From positions 7,439,017 to 7,503,016 of the forward strand of contig NC_053414.1 of NCBI RefSeq assembly GCF_016859285.1: a stretch of 64,000 nt of DNA, given 5' to 3'. Source of the DNA: Xiphias gladius. Taxonomy: Eukaryota > Chordata > Actinopteri > Istiophoriformes > Xiphiidae. Made by a program: the position numbers and the translations under genes. Shown piece by piece: positions 23,301 to 35,177 of this stretch; within the stretch, counting starts at the first letter, position 1; every line of letters begins with the position of its first letter. A model generated the notes under the pieces. That model did no database searches. It saw only the letters and a list, made by a program, of their open reading frames with translations, and had not been told where the DNA came from.

Positions 23301-25970
23301 AACGATGTTCCTGGACATTTATTTCTTTGTAGTGTCACACACCCGAAATTAACTGAAAAGGGACAATTTTATCATAACATCTTCAAAATGTCCTTAAGGC
23401 TGCATTCAAGTACATTACAGTGTGTTATAAACTATTTATTAAATGCCTGTCCACTATTTACAGATGCTAAATAGGGGGACTTGAAGTAAAGCCTTACCAA
23501 TAAATCAAGTACATAAAAAAAAGTACTACTTCTTTAAAAGCATAACATTCTTCTACAGAATGTGTTAACACTAAACAATTTTGGGTTTAGTTTTTCTATT
23601 ACTTCTTCCTCTGGTTTTTTTCTTTTTTTTTTAAATCGACTACAGACAGACGCTCCAATAGACCAAAACGCAATGCAGCCTTGACACACGTTACATTCGC
23701 AGTAAGAGGCAGAGCTCCACTCTTCGTGACTGCTGACACTGTTTTATTTCCTTTCCACAGTTGCAGAGTGGAACGAGTTCAGACGCCATCTCTGGGTTGG
23801 TGAACGCCATGTTGGAAAATGTTTGGAAAATCGAGCAGTGCACGAGGCAGGTTGACAGAAATTGGTGGATTATACGTTTTTATTGCAGAATGCTGGTAAC
23901 TCCTGTGATTACAGGAGTAAATGGAGATGAAGATAACCTTTAAAAATGTCGGAAGCAGAGAGTAAGGATAATAGGAAGGGGTTCCTTCTTAGACAAACAG
24001 GGGACAGAAGACAAATATTTGGAGTCAGATGGAGGGGAGACCACCTCTTCCCAGTCTATCCCTTTGTAGCTCAGTGATGAACTTAACCATGTATAGTCAT
24101 AGTATACAAACTTCAAGATGACACCGGTTCGGCGACAGTTTCTTTTATGGACCAGCTTACTCTCCGGCTAAAGTGGTGGCTGCTTCCTTCGTGGAGGACG
24201 ACGGATCGTTTTCTCATAGAGGAAAGCTGACGTGAGCGCTTCTTCTCTTTCAGAATGGCGGCAAATCGCGCTTCATAACGCATTTTAAAGCCGCACTCAT
24301 CAGTAGTTTTACATTAGCACTGGATCAAAAACAGCTCTGTGGAGCATTGTTTCGGCTATGAGCCCAACACCGGACAGCTGAGATGTCAGGTCGGCGACGA
24401 TAGCTGACTAATGCTAGCAAATTTAGCAGCCAAAGAGCCTGAGTAGGCGCAGACCAAAAACAGAACTAAAATCAAGAGTGAATGTCAGACTTAAATTCAT
24501 CGGGTGACCAGACACACAACTCCAAGTGAATGCTAATGAGGTGATAATATCGCATAGTTGTCTTCCTAGAGTTACTCCTGCTACCTCCCAGGTGGCCACA
24601 GAACAATTATTTCTGCTTTTCAGTTACTCTATGGTCAATTCAACACACGGTTAAGTTACTGTTTAGTCATTTGGTAGCATCAAGCAGAGCCACTGGTGTT
24701 TTGGTTGACTGCAGTATAATATACTTTAACCGGTGACCACATCTTTGGTCACTGTGTCCTTTCCTATGATTTTATGGGACACCTGCCAACCAATCAGAAA
24801 CCGCGATTTTCCATGGCAATGGATCGAAAGTCTGTGTTATAAAGGTGTGTACGGATGTAAAATATCTACAGCTCTGAAACTGTATTTAGAGTTGAACTCT
24901 AAATGTAGTTTATATTTAGAGTTTAACTGTAAAGATAGTTATATGGTTATAGAAGGACACAAACCTAAACACTCATGGTTGTGGGTTGTAGCGAAGGACA
25001 AGACGATGCTAAAACACTAAACAGATTTCAGCAATTGCACCTCGGGGGGTGGCGCAGTGTAAGATGGCAGGTCTGTGTTTATTTCTGTTCTTGTACACTC
25101 ATCTTGCACCTGGGATCCTTGTTTTTAAGCAGTTTACAGTAATTGCGCCAGATTTTTGTTTGAGCTTCTGAATCAAGACTGTCTCGTCCTCCCACCGTGA
25201 CTTTCTCTCTCCGAATTCTTTTTCCTGCATAGTAGTAGATCTCCCAGTCTCCTCTTTCTCTCTCTCCATTTCTCTCTCCCCCTTTCCCTTCTCCTCACTC
25301 TTAACCCCCCTCCCATAATACCTTGTGCCACCACCACCACCTCCTCCATCCCACCGTCTGGCAGCGGGACAAGGTCAACACAGAAACCTCTTCACTTCTC
25401 CTCTCTGCTTTCCCTCCCTGTAATTCCTCACCATCAGCGGAGCAACAGATCCCTCCCCCTCCCACATCCTTTCATCCACCGCCGCCCTCTGAGCACTGAG
25501 GAAAAGAGAAAGGACTAAAGATGGAGAAGAGGATGAAGGAGAGGCCCGGGGATGTCGAAAAAGAATGAGTGCAGCTATACTGGGTTGTGCCGAGAGTAGG
25601 AAGACGGAGAAACAAAGAGGGACGAACCACGAGGAAATGAAAGACAGAGAAAGGAAGGAGGGGAGTTGGTGAAGAGAGACAGAAAGGCTGAGGGAGAAAA
25701 GTGTTTTTAACCTCTGTTGTCACGTTGACAGACAAGGCCACGATCCATCTGTAAATCACTTAGAAATCAAACTCTTTTTCTCTCCATATCACTCATTTTC
25801 CTTTTTCTGTCCAGTTTTGTCCGTCTCCTTCTTTATGGTTTTCTTTTTCCTTTCTTTTCTTTCTCTACATCCCTCTTTCATTCCTTCAGCTCTGTCATCC
25901 AGACCTAAAACACACAAACACATGCGCCTCGCATTCCTACGTGCAGAGCAGATTCACCCAATTTGTTTCC

Positions 25971-25972
<2 letters not shown>

Positions 25973-26048
<76 letters not shown>
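25973..26048. repeat. (TG)n microsatellite, about 38 units
   Basis: Pure TG run of 76 bp, the longest dinucleotide array in the window and likely to vary in length between individuals. Confidence 0.95.
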
Positions 26049-26049
<1 letters not shown>

Positions 26050-26924
26050 CAAGTCAGTAAATAATAACCAATCCCAGCTGTACTGTAGGCCGTTCCTCTC
26101 ATTCTCAGCGGGGAAACAAAGAGGGAGAGAAAAGAAAAAGGCCCCGTCAAATAACAGAGTAATGAGCTGGAAAACAGTCAGCAGAGTTAAGTAGGAAGAA
26201 TCAATAACATTTTAATGCTAACAGGCATTTTGAGTCCTGTAGAACTGGTAGTCAGTAGACTCTGTGTATAGGAATTTGTACTTATTTCAACAGCGGTTTC
26301 AGGGTCAAACCACCTTAGAGCTTTTCCATCCTGCCAGCAGGCACTTGTGAGGTGGGAAGAGCTGCTACACAGGTAAATAAACGCTGCAGTTTCCTCCGGG
26401 GTTTTTTTTTTTAAAAACCATTAATCACTGAGCTGGCCTCCTCACACTGGGGAAATTAACCTGCCAATTTCATCCTGTGGACTTGTGTGAAGTAACTCGG
26501 CCTATGCGGGGCAGAATCTTAACAAGACAGAGTGGAGGGTTTCCGTCTTAAGGGGGAGGAAAGCGTTGATGAAAGCAAAGGGATTAGGAGAGAACAACAG
26601 AAGCCGTGAAAACCGAACAACGCAGTGGAAGCGAGAGAGACAGATGGACAGAAAGGGAAGAGAAGCAGAGAAAAGAAGTTTGAACTGCTGAAAATTCAGA
26701 GCTGACTTGAATGCATCAGTCAATGTAATATCCAGTACATCTGAATACTAAAGATTCTCTTTGTGGCGAGGATGTTGTTAATGTCGCTATTTTTGCTTGC
26801 GGAGATCAAAGCGAGACCAGTGGTGCCTGCAGTTTTTCCAAACGTTCGAATCAATGCAGTCGTCGCTTCTGCCCGTCATGTCACCCGGTAGTGCTGAGAA
26901 AATCCAATGATGGGTCCACTGATA

Positions 26925-27180
26925 GAAAATTAATCGACGACAGTTTCGGTGATTGACCGTGTGAGTCATTAATCGGGCACAACTGATTCCAGTTTCTCAA
27001 ATGTGAGGATTCTCTGCTCTGCTCTTTACATCACTGTAATTATAAGCTGGTCGGGCTTTGGACAGTTGGTCTGACAAAACAAGCAATTTAGGGACGTCAC
27101 ATTCGGATCTGGTAAATTGTTAGTTTTCCTGATATTTTATAGACTAGATGATTAATTGATTATTTGAATCGGTAACCATC
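26925..27180 (-). mobile_element. Non-autonomous dispersed element
   Basis: Contains AGTCATTAATCGGGCACAAC, TTCTCAAATGTGAGGATT, GACAAAACAAGCAATTTAG and GATGATTAATTGATTATTTG in the order of a fish element usually met in the opposite orientation as GGCTGCAACTAACGATTATT. Related copies lie at 31680-31990 and 57905-58235. No ORF is present. Confidence 0.6.
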
Positions 27181-27219
27181 AGATTACAGATGATGGTCCG
27201 TTGGTCACCGTGTCGGATC

Positions 27220-27635
27220 AGGCGATCACAGTGCCGTAAATTCTTGCCGCATCTTGGTTGGGAGACTGGCAACACTACAAGTTTGACCCCATCCAATCAT
27301 CGTTCACGTCCTCTCGTGTCGTCAGGCACTGTCACGATCAACAGGCGGCGATATAACCCTACGAGAGCGCTCTGTCATCCTATTGGTCACCATGAAGAAA
27401 CATGCCGTAGGAGATGTCACACTAGGCAGGAAACTACGAAACAATCTGGCATGCGAGACTTTTTGCGGGGCAGTCGCGAGCTGCCCCGGACGCCACATCG
27501 CTGCTCTTCGACTGTGTCATTCCCGGCGTTCATATTCGGGCCCGACGCGGGAAGTTTTGGTCGGCCACGACGACGTCGTGTCCCAGCCCGGGCTGAATTC
27601 GCGTGGTCTGAGCCCAGCCTGAGCTGCAGCCCCTA
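27220..27635. repeat. CpG-rich unidentified block
   Basis: Sharply more GC- and CpG-rich than its AT-rich surroundings. It contains a perfect inverted repeat at 27466-27488. An open frame of 148 codons crosses it, but the composition (Arg/Ser/Pro-rich, two frames open) suggests a GC-rich repeat rather than a gene. Identity unknown. Confidence 0.3.
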
Positions 27636-28979
27636 GTGGAGCTAAAAACTCGTTGAGACAGGAAGCACAGCAATGGGTCAACATGACTTAGGGCGGCCAC
27701 AGTGGCCACAGACAGACTACAGTCTGTCCACTGTAGTCCACATCTATGGACCACTAGAGCACAGAAAGTCCATTTCTGATCCTACACCCATCTGCCATGC
27801 CACTTGATCCCTCTTTACAATCATTATTCCCAACTTTGCCAAGACATTTTTTTTCTTAATCCATTTTTCCTCTCTTTCTTTGCCCCTGATTCTCTCACTC
27901 TCTGTGTCAGGCCTTTTTCATTTGCCTCCTTCCTCAAACACAGACCTAAGAGGGAGAGAAGAAAGAGAGAGGGAGGCAGCGAGTGGAAGGGAGGGGAGAG
28001 GAGAATAAGAAGGGGGAGGGAGAGAGGGTGAAGGGGGGGGGGGGGGGGTGATGGAGGGGGGTGTTGGGGTGGGGTTTGCGGAATTTGGTCTATGTTTGGT
28101 TTGGAAGTGAAGGCCCCTGCGCTGGGCTCTCAGGAGGATAACGGAAAAGAGAGGGAGAAGAAAGGGAGGTTTATGGATGTGTGTGTACCCTCACAGGTGG
28201 TCGGCACATACTGATGGGGGGGGGGCGTTTTTGTGTGTCAAAATGTGTGTGTGTGTGTGTGTGTGCATATCTGTGTGTTGGCACTTTGGCAAAGTCAATG
28301 CTATCTGTGCTCGCAGCATGCATGTGCATTTTGTCTGCTCATTTGCAGATGTTGGCACAGATGCATGTGAGCTTTTAGCATGTTAGAATCAGAGAAGGAA
28401 GTCAGAGAGGAGGTGAATAAGACATTCCTAAGATGGAGGAGGAGGAGGAGGAGGAGGAGGGGAGATGCAGGGAGCCAGTGGTTAGTTAGTGGTTAGAAAC
28501 TAAGAGGAGAAAAATGAATGTCTGGTCCAGGGCTGGGCCCAAAAACGATACCACAACCAGCCAACGAGCCAGGGGAGGAGAGGAGAGGAGAGGAGAAAAT
28601 AAAGTCGAAATGAGTTATGTAGAAGAGGAGAACCAGGGGAGGCCTCCTCCTCCACTACCACGTCCCACCCTCCACCCATATGCGGCCTGCTAACTCCTGC
28701 CGCTGCCACAGGGGAGTAGGAGGGGGAGTGGACCTTTCATAGCTGGGCTGAACCCGTTGAACCCATCCTGTAAAAACAGCAGGGAAAGTAGGGAGACAAC
28801 ACGCGGGCCGAGGCCAGCAGCCACACAGGGGGCTCCAGTGGGGGGCTTTCAGGTTGGGAGCACAGGATGGCTGGAGGTACGAGGGGGAGGAGGAGGAGTA
28901 GCTGGAGCAGAGGGATGGAGGAAGAGGAGGAGGGTCATCACAGGTCTCCCTGTACTCCCTTTTCAGCTGAACACTATCA

Positions 28980-30110
28980 GTTTGGGTTGGCTATCTTTCT
29001 ATCTTTCTTTCTTTCACCTATCACTTATTTCATTTGCCTCTCTAGTTGATTCACCCTCTTCCTATTCTACTTCCTTACTTCTTGTCTTCACTTTCTTTCT
29101 TTAGGTACCCTTTTTTCACCTTCTTTCACGTCTTTCCTTTCTTCTTTTTTCTTTCCTTTGCCTCCCTTTTTTCTTCCTGGCTTCTGTCATTCCTTTTTTT
29201 CTGCTAAATGTTCTGCCCTTCATTCCTTCTTGCTGCCATTGTTTCCATCACTTTTTTTTCTTTCTTCCTTTCTTTTTCTTTCCTTTCGCCTTTCCTTCTT
29301 TCTAGCATTGTTTGCTTCCTTAACTCCACTTTATTTCCTTAATTTTCTTTTTTCCTCGTTGCTTCTTTCACTTCTCTCATATCTTATTTCGTCCTATCTT
29401 CAGTCATTCTTTTTTCCACCTCCTTCATTTTTTTGGCCTTTTTTCTTACTTTACTTACTTTTTTTTCCACATTCTTCCTTCCCGCTTATATTAAACTTTC
29501 TTTCTCCCAATCTTTGCTTTCTTTCTTAATACTTCCTCTACCTATTTCTTTCTTTGCTTTACATTTTTCTTTTCTTCTTTTGTTCTTTTTCCCTGTCCAT
29601 CATCTTTGCTTCTCACCTTCCTTTCATCATTCCTTCTTTCTCCTACTGTTTACTTCCTTTGCTTTTTTCTTTACTTACTCCGCTCTGTTTACTTTTTCCC
29701 CTTTTTATCTTCTTTCATTCTTTCTTTTGTCATTCTTTGCTTCCCTCATTCTTTTTAAAGTACTTTTTTAGGCATTTTATGTCTTTGCTCTAGAATTGAA
29801 AGTAGATACGTGACTCAAACTGGGGGAAAAGCAGTTGGTTGTCACCATAAACCCCTAGGCCCCTTACATCTCTTTCTTCCTCCCTTAACTTTCTTCTTAC
29901 TTTCTTTTGCTTCCTTTGTTTCTTTTGCCGCCTCCTCTTGCTTCCTCTACCCATTTCTTTCTTTCCTTAACATGTTTCTTTCTTTCGCCTATTTTCATTC
30001 CTTTACTTTCTTCCTACCTTCACTTTATTCAAATTGTCCTTCTACCATTCTTATTTCCCCTCCTCTTCTATCAATCTTTGCTAGCTTCCTTCCTTCCATA
30101 CACACATACA
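28980..30110. repeat. Polypyrimidine tract over 1 kb
   Basis: The plus strand is overwhelmingly C and T for about 1.1 kb, made of irregular TTTC, CTTC and CTTT units, broken by a mixed patch at about 29770-29875. Long plus-strand frames of F/L/S/P residues here come from simple sequence. Confidence 0.85.
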
Positions 30111-32939
30111 GTATGCCATATGTATGAGCAGCACCCCCACCCTGCAGCAGACAGTGTGGGTGGAAGGGGACTGTAAAGCAGACGCACCCAACAACAACAG
30201 GAAAGGAGTTTTCTTGGCTCTGGGCCTTTTCTAAAATCCATCCATGAGAGTCTGTCCAACCTTTAGAGAGCAGCATGATGCAACATGCCTGCAACCTGCA
30301 CATCACCGCCATCGCATGAAAACCTCACATTCTCAAAAACACTTTGCCCCGACTACCATGATGCATCATAGAAAAATCAGTAAAGAGCTTGAGTGGTGCT
30401 AGTACACTCATGGGTAACTCCTCAAAACCTGCCCCGTCTCTTGGGGCCCCGTTGAGCTTCATATTGAGCGAAAGCAAGAAAATCAGTGCAGCTGGCGTTA
30501 GGAAGTTTTTCTAATGCAGAGGCGTATCATCCTTTAGGGAGGATGGGGAGTCATGATTGGTGTCATGGGGGTGGAGGACTTGTGAGATTTGATGATTCAA
30601 ACTGCTGGAAGGAAAACAAGCAAAGGTCTTATCTCCACCCAGCTCCACTGCGTTCACATGGTCAGAAGGGCATACTCAAAGGTCTCACTTTGGATCAGAG
30701 CAAGATTAAATGCAAACTGAAATACCGTCCATTAAATCCACAGACAGATCCTAAGACCTGAACAACAAAATAGGTTGCTTGTAAGTGAAAAATGTCCCAT
30801 CTGGCACCTACATCGGCAGAATGAAAACACACTAGCAGTACATTTTTCATACTGAGGTAACTAAAAGCGATTCGTTGAGGTCGGGGTAAGACTGTTGTGT
30901 CAGTTAAAAGAAACTAACGTTGCCTTTTGAAGTGAACCTGTCAAACTCAAACGTTTTGTACACCCGTCCATCCTGCCTACCTCCTCCACAAGTCTCTTTC
31001 AGGCTATATAAAGGCATCTGTGTGCTTCAAACAATGTGCCTGACAGATGACTGAATCGCATCTGAAACTCCATCTCCACACACGTTTATCATTTTGGGGC
31101 TGCATCTGACAATTTTTTAAACCAGCAGGCCAACAAGCACAATAACCTCTCTCAGCGATTGCCCAGTTGTGCCGAGGTGAGAAAGTAGGCAAGATTTTCA
31201 CCTCTCTCTCACGCTCACTTTTTATTTAGTTCTTCACACAACTACTTCTCTCACTTGTCTTGTGTACAACTGTCTACAACAGTAAAATGCCTTTGAATGT
31301 GCCATTATCCCCATTTGTATGTTTCGTTGCATCTTGCCTTTGTCTTTAAAAACTGGTTTCTCCGCCTTCGTACAACTAGTTTATTTGCAGGGTAACTGAA
31401 CCCTATTTTCTGCTTTGTTATTGAACAACAATAACTTGTTTTAAGCCATATGAACAAATTTATAATGCAGTAATTTGGCTGGGGAGGACTACATACATGC
31501 TGTATGTAGTCCTGTGCCAATATTTCATCACGTCTTCAGATATCTGGTCTTAATGTTTATGTTTTTGTTGAATGTATATCAGTAAAAAATTAATACTGTG
31601 TTTTCATCAAGCAGAAATAGCAAATGTAGGGAGAATAACAGAGGGCCCAGGATAGAGCCCTGAGGAGCCCCATATCTGAGAATGGAACTAGGGTTGAAAC
31701 TAACAATTATTTTCATTGTCATTTAAGCTTATTTTCTTAATTGATTGTTTTGACCATAAAATGTCAGAGAGTAAATTTCCTGACACCTTCAAATGTTTTA
31801 GTCCAAAACTATTGATACTGATAAAAGATTTTTGGTCTACTATTATATAAGACAAACAAAAGCAGCAAATGCTCACATTTTAAAAGCCGGAACCACCAAA
31901 AACTTTTGTTTTGACCAGTTACTCAGACAATTAATCAATTATCTAATTAGTTGCAGATTAACTTTATTTTAATCAACTGATCAATTAATTGACTTATGTT
32001 AGTTTAAATGCATCACAACAGATTCCCATGAGAAAAGTGTAACTACGTGCACCTCTCTTCCAGACACATACGGTGGCAACGCCAAACAGACGTTGTCTGT
32101 TATCTGAGGTTATCTAAAGTTACCTCTTTGTATTTTCTAATAGGTTTTTTTAAGTAGAACAACAGGGGGCCGAGGGAAGACCCCTTGAGGGACTCTTTTG
32201 ATAGTTTTAATTTTGTCGACAAATAATTCTCCTGTCAACTTGTTCCTGCCTGCCAAATAACTGTCATTGACACTAGGATATGTTCAAACCTAATTATACA
32301 TGTATATAAATATATATATACGTGTGAGAGAGAGAGAGAGAGAGAATGGAAATTAATACATCATATGTAATAGGATTTTATACAAAAGGTTAAAACGATC
32401 AAGTCCCCATAGAAATGTCTGATATGGTCTGGTGATGTCATGCAGAAAGACCACCGAGCAGCACAGACACATTATAAACCGACAGGATAATGGAAGAACA
32501 TTAGGGATGGTCAGCTCGGTCTTTTTGTTAGGACCGAGAGGACAAGCCAGCGGCTGAGTCTCGTTGGGGCTTTACCTTATAACAGCCTGTAGACGGTCAA
32601 ACAGCCTCCTCTGCTCCCTGTAGTCTGCCCGAAGATGCTTGCGAGCCTCCAATAGACACAAACTGAGGACACAATTTACGAAAATCAAGCGAGAGTGTCC
32701 GGTGTTTCCCGTAACATCTTCGATTAAGTTATCAGTTGACACTGGCTGGTTTCAAAATAAAGGAAAAATCGGTATTTTGAAAGAAAATCCTCCCACAGGG
32801 GATCGTTCAAGGTGGAAAATTAAAAAATAAAAAATAAAAACGTCTGTTGCGAGAGGTCAGTTTTCAGATATGCATCAAAAAACCTCGTCCTGTGAATAGT
32901 TTTCTCTCAAAAATCAGACTGACGTGAGCTAAAGAAATT
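30111..32939. other. Non-coding stretch with repeats
   Basis: No coding exon is seen. It contains a hairpin at 31485-31513, a dispersed element at 31680-31990 and a GA run at 32328-32345. It also has two patches (31640-31680, 32150-32200) with the 'GGGCCCAGGATAGAGCCCTG' look of a fossil retroelement. Confidence 0.5.
31680..31990 (+). mobile_element. Non-autonomous dispersed element
   Basis: Starts with AGGGTTGAAACTAACAATTA, continues with CCATAAAATGTCAGAGAG and GCTCACATTTTAAAAGC, and ends among AATTAATCAATTA motifs. Same family as 26925-27180 and 57905-58235. No coding capacity. Confidence 0.65.
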
Positions 32940-33199
32940 ACTCGTGGGGGGGGAGGGGAGAGGGGGGAGGGGAGGCTAAATGTCAGTCAGATGTGAGGAT
33001 GTAGGCTGCGATGTGAACGTCGAAACCCGCCGCGCAAAGGTAGAGGCTCTCCTGGAGGCGCATCGCTCGGTTGCGACGCTGGTCAACTGAGCTCCCAGCG
33101 TCGGAGAGGAGGGAAGAGGAGGCTGTCCGGGTGGGGGTGGGGGGGCGGAGAGACGCCGGGAGAGAGGGAGCGAGAGAGGGAAAGGCGGAGAGACCCGGC

Positions 33200-33230
<31 letters not shown>

Positions 33231-33640
33231 AAAGCTCCTCCGCCAGCTGTTCACTCTCACGATAGACGATTATCCTTCCAATTTTGGTGACTCGCCTTAA
33301 ACTGTGACACACGTTGTCGGAGGGAAAAAAAAAAATGAAAGACGGCTTCAGTTTGCTTTATGGTAAAACGGTCGTGAAAAAAAAAAGGGGAGGGGGGGTG
33401 CGAACCTCTCCCCCGGCACACCCACCACGGGGGTTTTTCGCTCGCCCGGGCTCATCAGCCAACAGGTGGAGGTTTTGGTGGAGCTATGCCGGGATCAGTG
33501 TGAGCTGGTCGGTGGCGGAGCAAGTACTCTGGCCCTCCTTCTTAGGTTAAAGTAGCAGCACAGCAATGTAAAAATATCCCTTTCGCGAGGGAAAGCCCCG
33601 CACTCAAAAGTCCAGATGCCTTATCGGCTAGACGACCGAG
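32940..33640 (-). promoter_or_regulatory. CpG/GA-rich block, candidate promoter
   Basis: Between about 32990 and 33200 CpG dinucleotides are dense, next to a G-run block (32945-32973), a GA microsatellite (33203-33227) and further GC-rich sequence to about 33640. This is the most island-like block between glis2 and the receptor cluster. It is a candidate for the missing glis2 non-coding first exon and promoter on the minus strand, about 18 kb upstream of the ATG. No donor site or transcript start could be fixed, so this is inference. Confidence 0.3.
32945..32973 (+). other. G-quadruplex-capable G-runs
   Basis: Four or more runs of at least four G separated by single A or AGA. A similar G-run block lies at 28033-28074. 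Confidence 0.6.
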
Positions 33641-35177
33641 TTCTTGAAAGCCGGGCCCCCTGTGCCTGAGGGGTTGTTGACTGTTGCCGCCCAAAGGCAA
33701 AGGCATTTTATTGGTGCAGCGAGTTCATCGACTGTATCCTCTGTTGGCAGTTAGTTTTGCCCCGTGGCTTCCAGGGTCCGGTCCCCCCAAAGGGTCGTAA
33801 GAGAAATCTGAGGGTGCCTCGGATGATTGATGGGGGAGGGAAGCAGAAGAAAGACAACACAAATTTGCATCCATTTTTTTTTAGACTTTTCTACTAATTT
33901 AATTTTTTTGTTTTTGTGACTTATTGGATCTCTCCGGGCCTCGACTTGTTATTTAAATGGGGCCGTGGAAGGAGCTTAGAGGGGAAATCTCTCCTTGGTG
34001 GAACTGCTAACGGCTCGTTGACCGCAGTGTGGTTCTCCATCACTGGATGGACCTCAAAGTTCTGAGTTTCCCACTGTGAAAACCACTAGAGGGAGACAAT
34101 GAAGACTGATAGACCGCGGCAGGGCCAAATGCATGGGGATCGGAACCATCACGGGTGCACACTATTAGGTATACACTGCATTTTTTTGTTTGTTCTGTTT
34201 GTTTTGTTTGTTTTTCGCAGCGTTGGTTGTTCAATACCTGAAGTATGTCAACAACCATTTAATAGATTGCCAATAAATTTTGAACAGACATTCGTGTTCC
34301 CTGGAGAATAAATCCTACTTAATGTGGCGGTCCCCTGACTTTCCTTCCAACGCCTTGGGCAGATTGACATGTTTGGCTGTGAAAGGTCTCGGGAGGGGGG
34401 GGGGGCCCTGCGCTCCCTCTCTCGAAGCGTGTGAGCGTGAACCAACTTAAGATCCATGTTATTTTGTGGAATTCGTGAAGCCTGATTCACTGGTCTGCAA
34501 AGGGCCACGAAAAATAATCATCACAGTGGATGGAAGAAAAAAAAAACAAAAGAAAACAAGGACAAGGTTAGATTTTTGTTGAGTGTGTGTATCTTGTGTG
34601 GCCTGTAGTCGCACCGAAGGTGCTCTAGCAATCTGTTTAAATACACTCTTGCTGCTTTCAGATGAACTGTATGGACTCTAATGAAAAGGTTTGCGGACAG
34701 ACAGCATTAAGCTGAGTAGCTACTAAAGAGGGGAACAGAGCAGATTCTACACATCAGTAGTTTGTTCACTACCACATTTGAGAAAAGATAGAGAAAAGGT
34801 GCAAAACAAAAAAACAAAACAAAAAAAACAACTGCTTTTTGGCAACACTGCATGAAATCTGATAAATGAGTCAGCGGTGGTTTGGGCTGTAGACTACTAA
34901 GTCTGAACATGAAAACATCTGGGTTGCGGGGATAGAAAAAAAAAAACAGTTTACCAAACCTCTGTAGTCTGTAACACACGCAAATCTCAGACCGTTGGAT
35001 TTAAGGTAATGTAGGCATCAGGTTTTTATGACAAAGAGAAAGAATGCATGGAATAAGAAATGGCAATATTTCTGGTTTTGTTTGATTTTTTTGATTTTTT
35101 ATTGGGAGTCCAACAATGTCACAGGATTTCAAAGCCGAATCAAGTCAGTACTCCTTTAAAGTGAGACCACTTTAGTC

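Larger units (their letters stand above)
15319..28979. other. Long gene-poor stretch
   Basis: Apart from the entries listed separately I see no convincing coding exon. The stretch contains CA/TG runs, C- and G-runs (18349-18361, 20037-20048), poly-T blocks (20955-20969, 21110-21133), alternating pyrimidine- and purine-rich blocks (25200-25740) and fossil repeats. The long minus-strand reading frames in it follow simple sequence. It probably includes the 5' intron of glis2, because that gene's first coding exon starts with a splice acceptor. Confidence 0.45.

Noticed and set aside
23761..23850. Possible exon after a TTTCCACAG acceptor
   Set aside because: The following donor is poor, the peptide is not recognisable and there are no partner exons.
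27190..27636. 148-codon open frame on the plus strand
   Set aside because: It lies in a CpG-rich block where a second frame is also open. No domain, start context or splice structure supports a gene.
29158..30176. Several 80-120 codon frames made of F, L, S and P
   Set aside because: They follow the polypyrimidine tract; any frame of C/T-only DNA lacks stop codons.
33575..33640. tRNA-like stretch on the minus strand (GATAAGGCATCTGGACTTTTG)
   Set aside because: It resembles the 5' half of a tRNA, but no acceptor-stem pairing, proper anticodon stem or T-loop TTC motif could be found.
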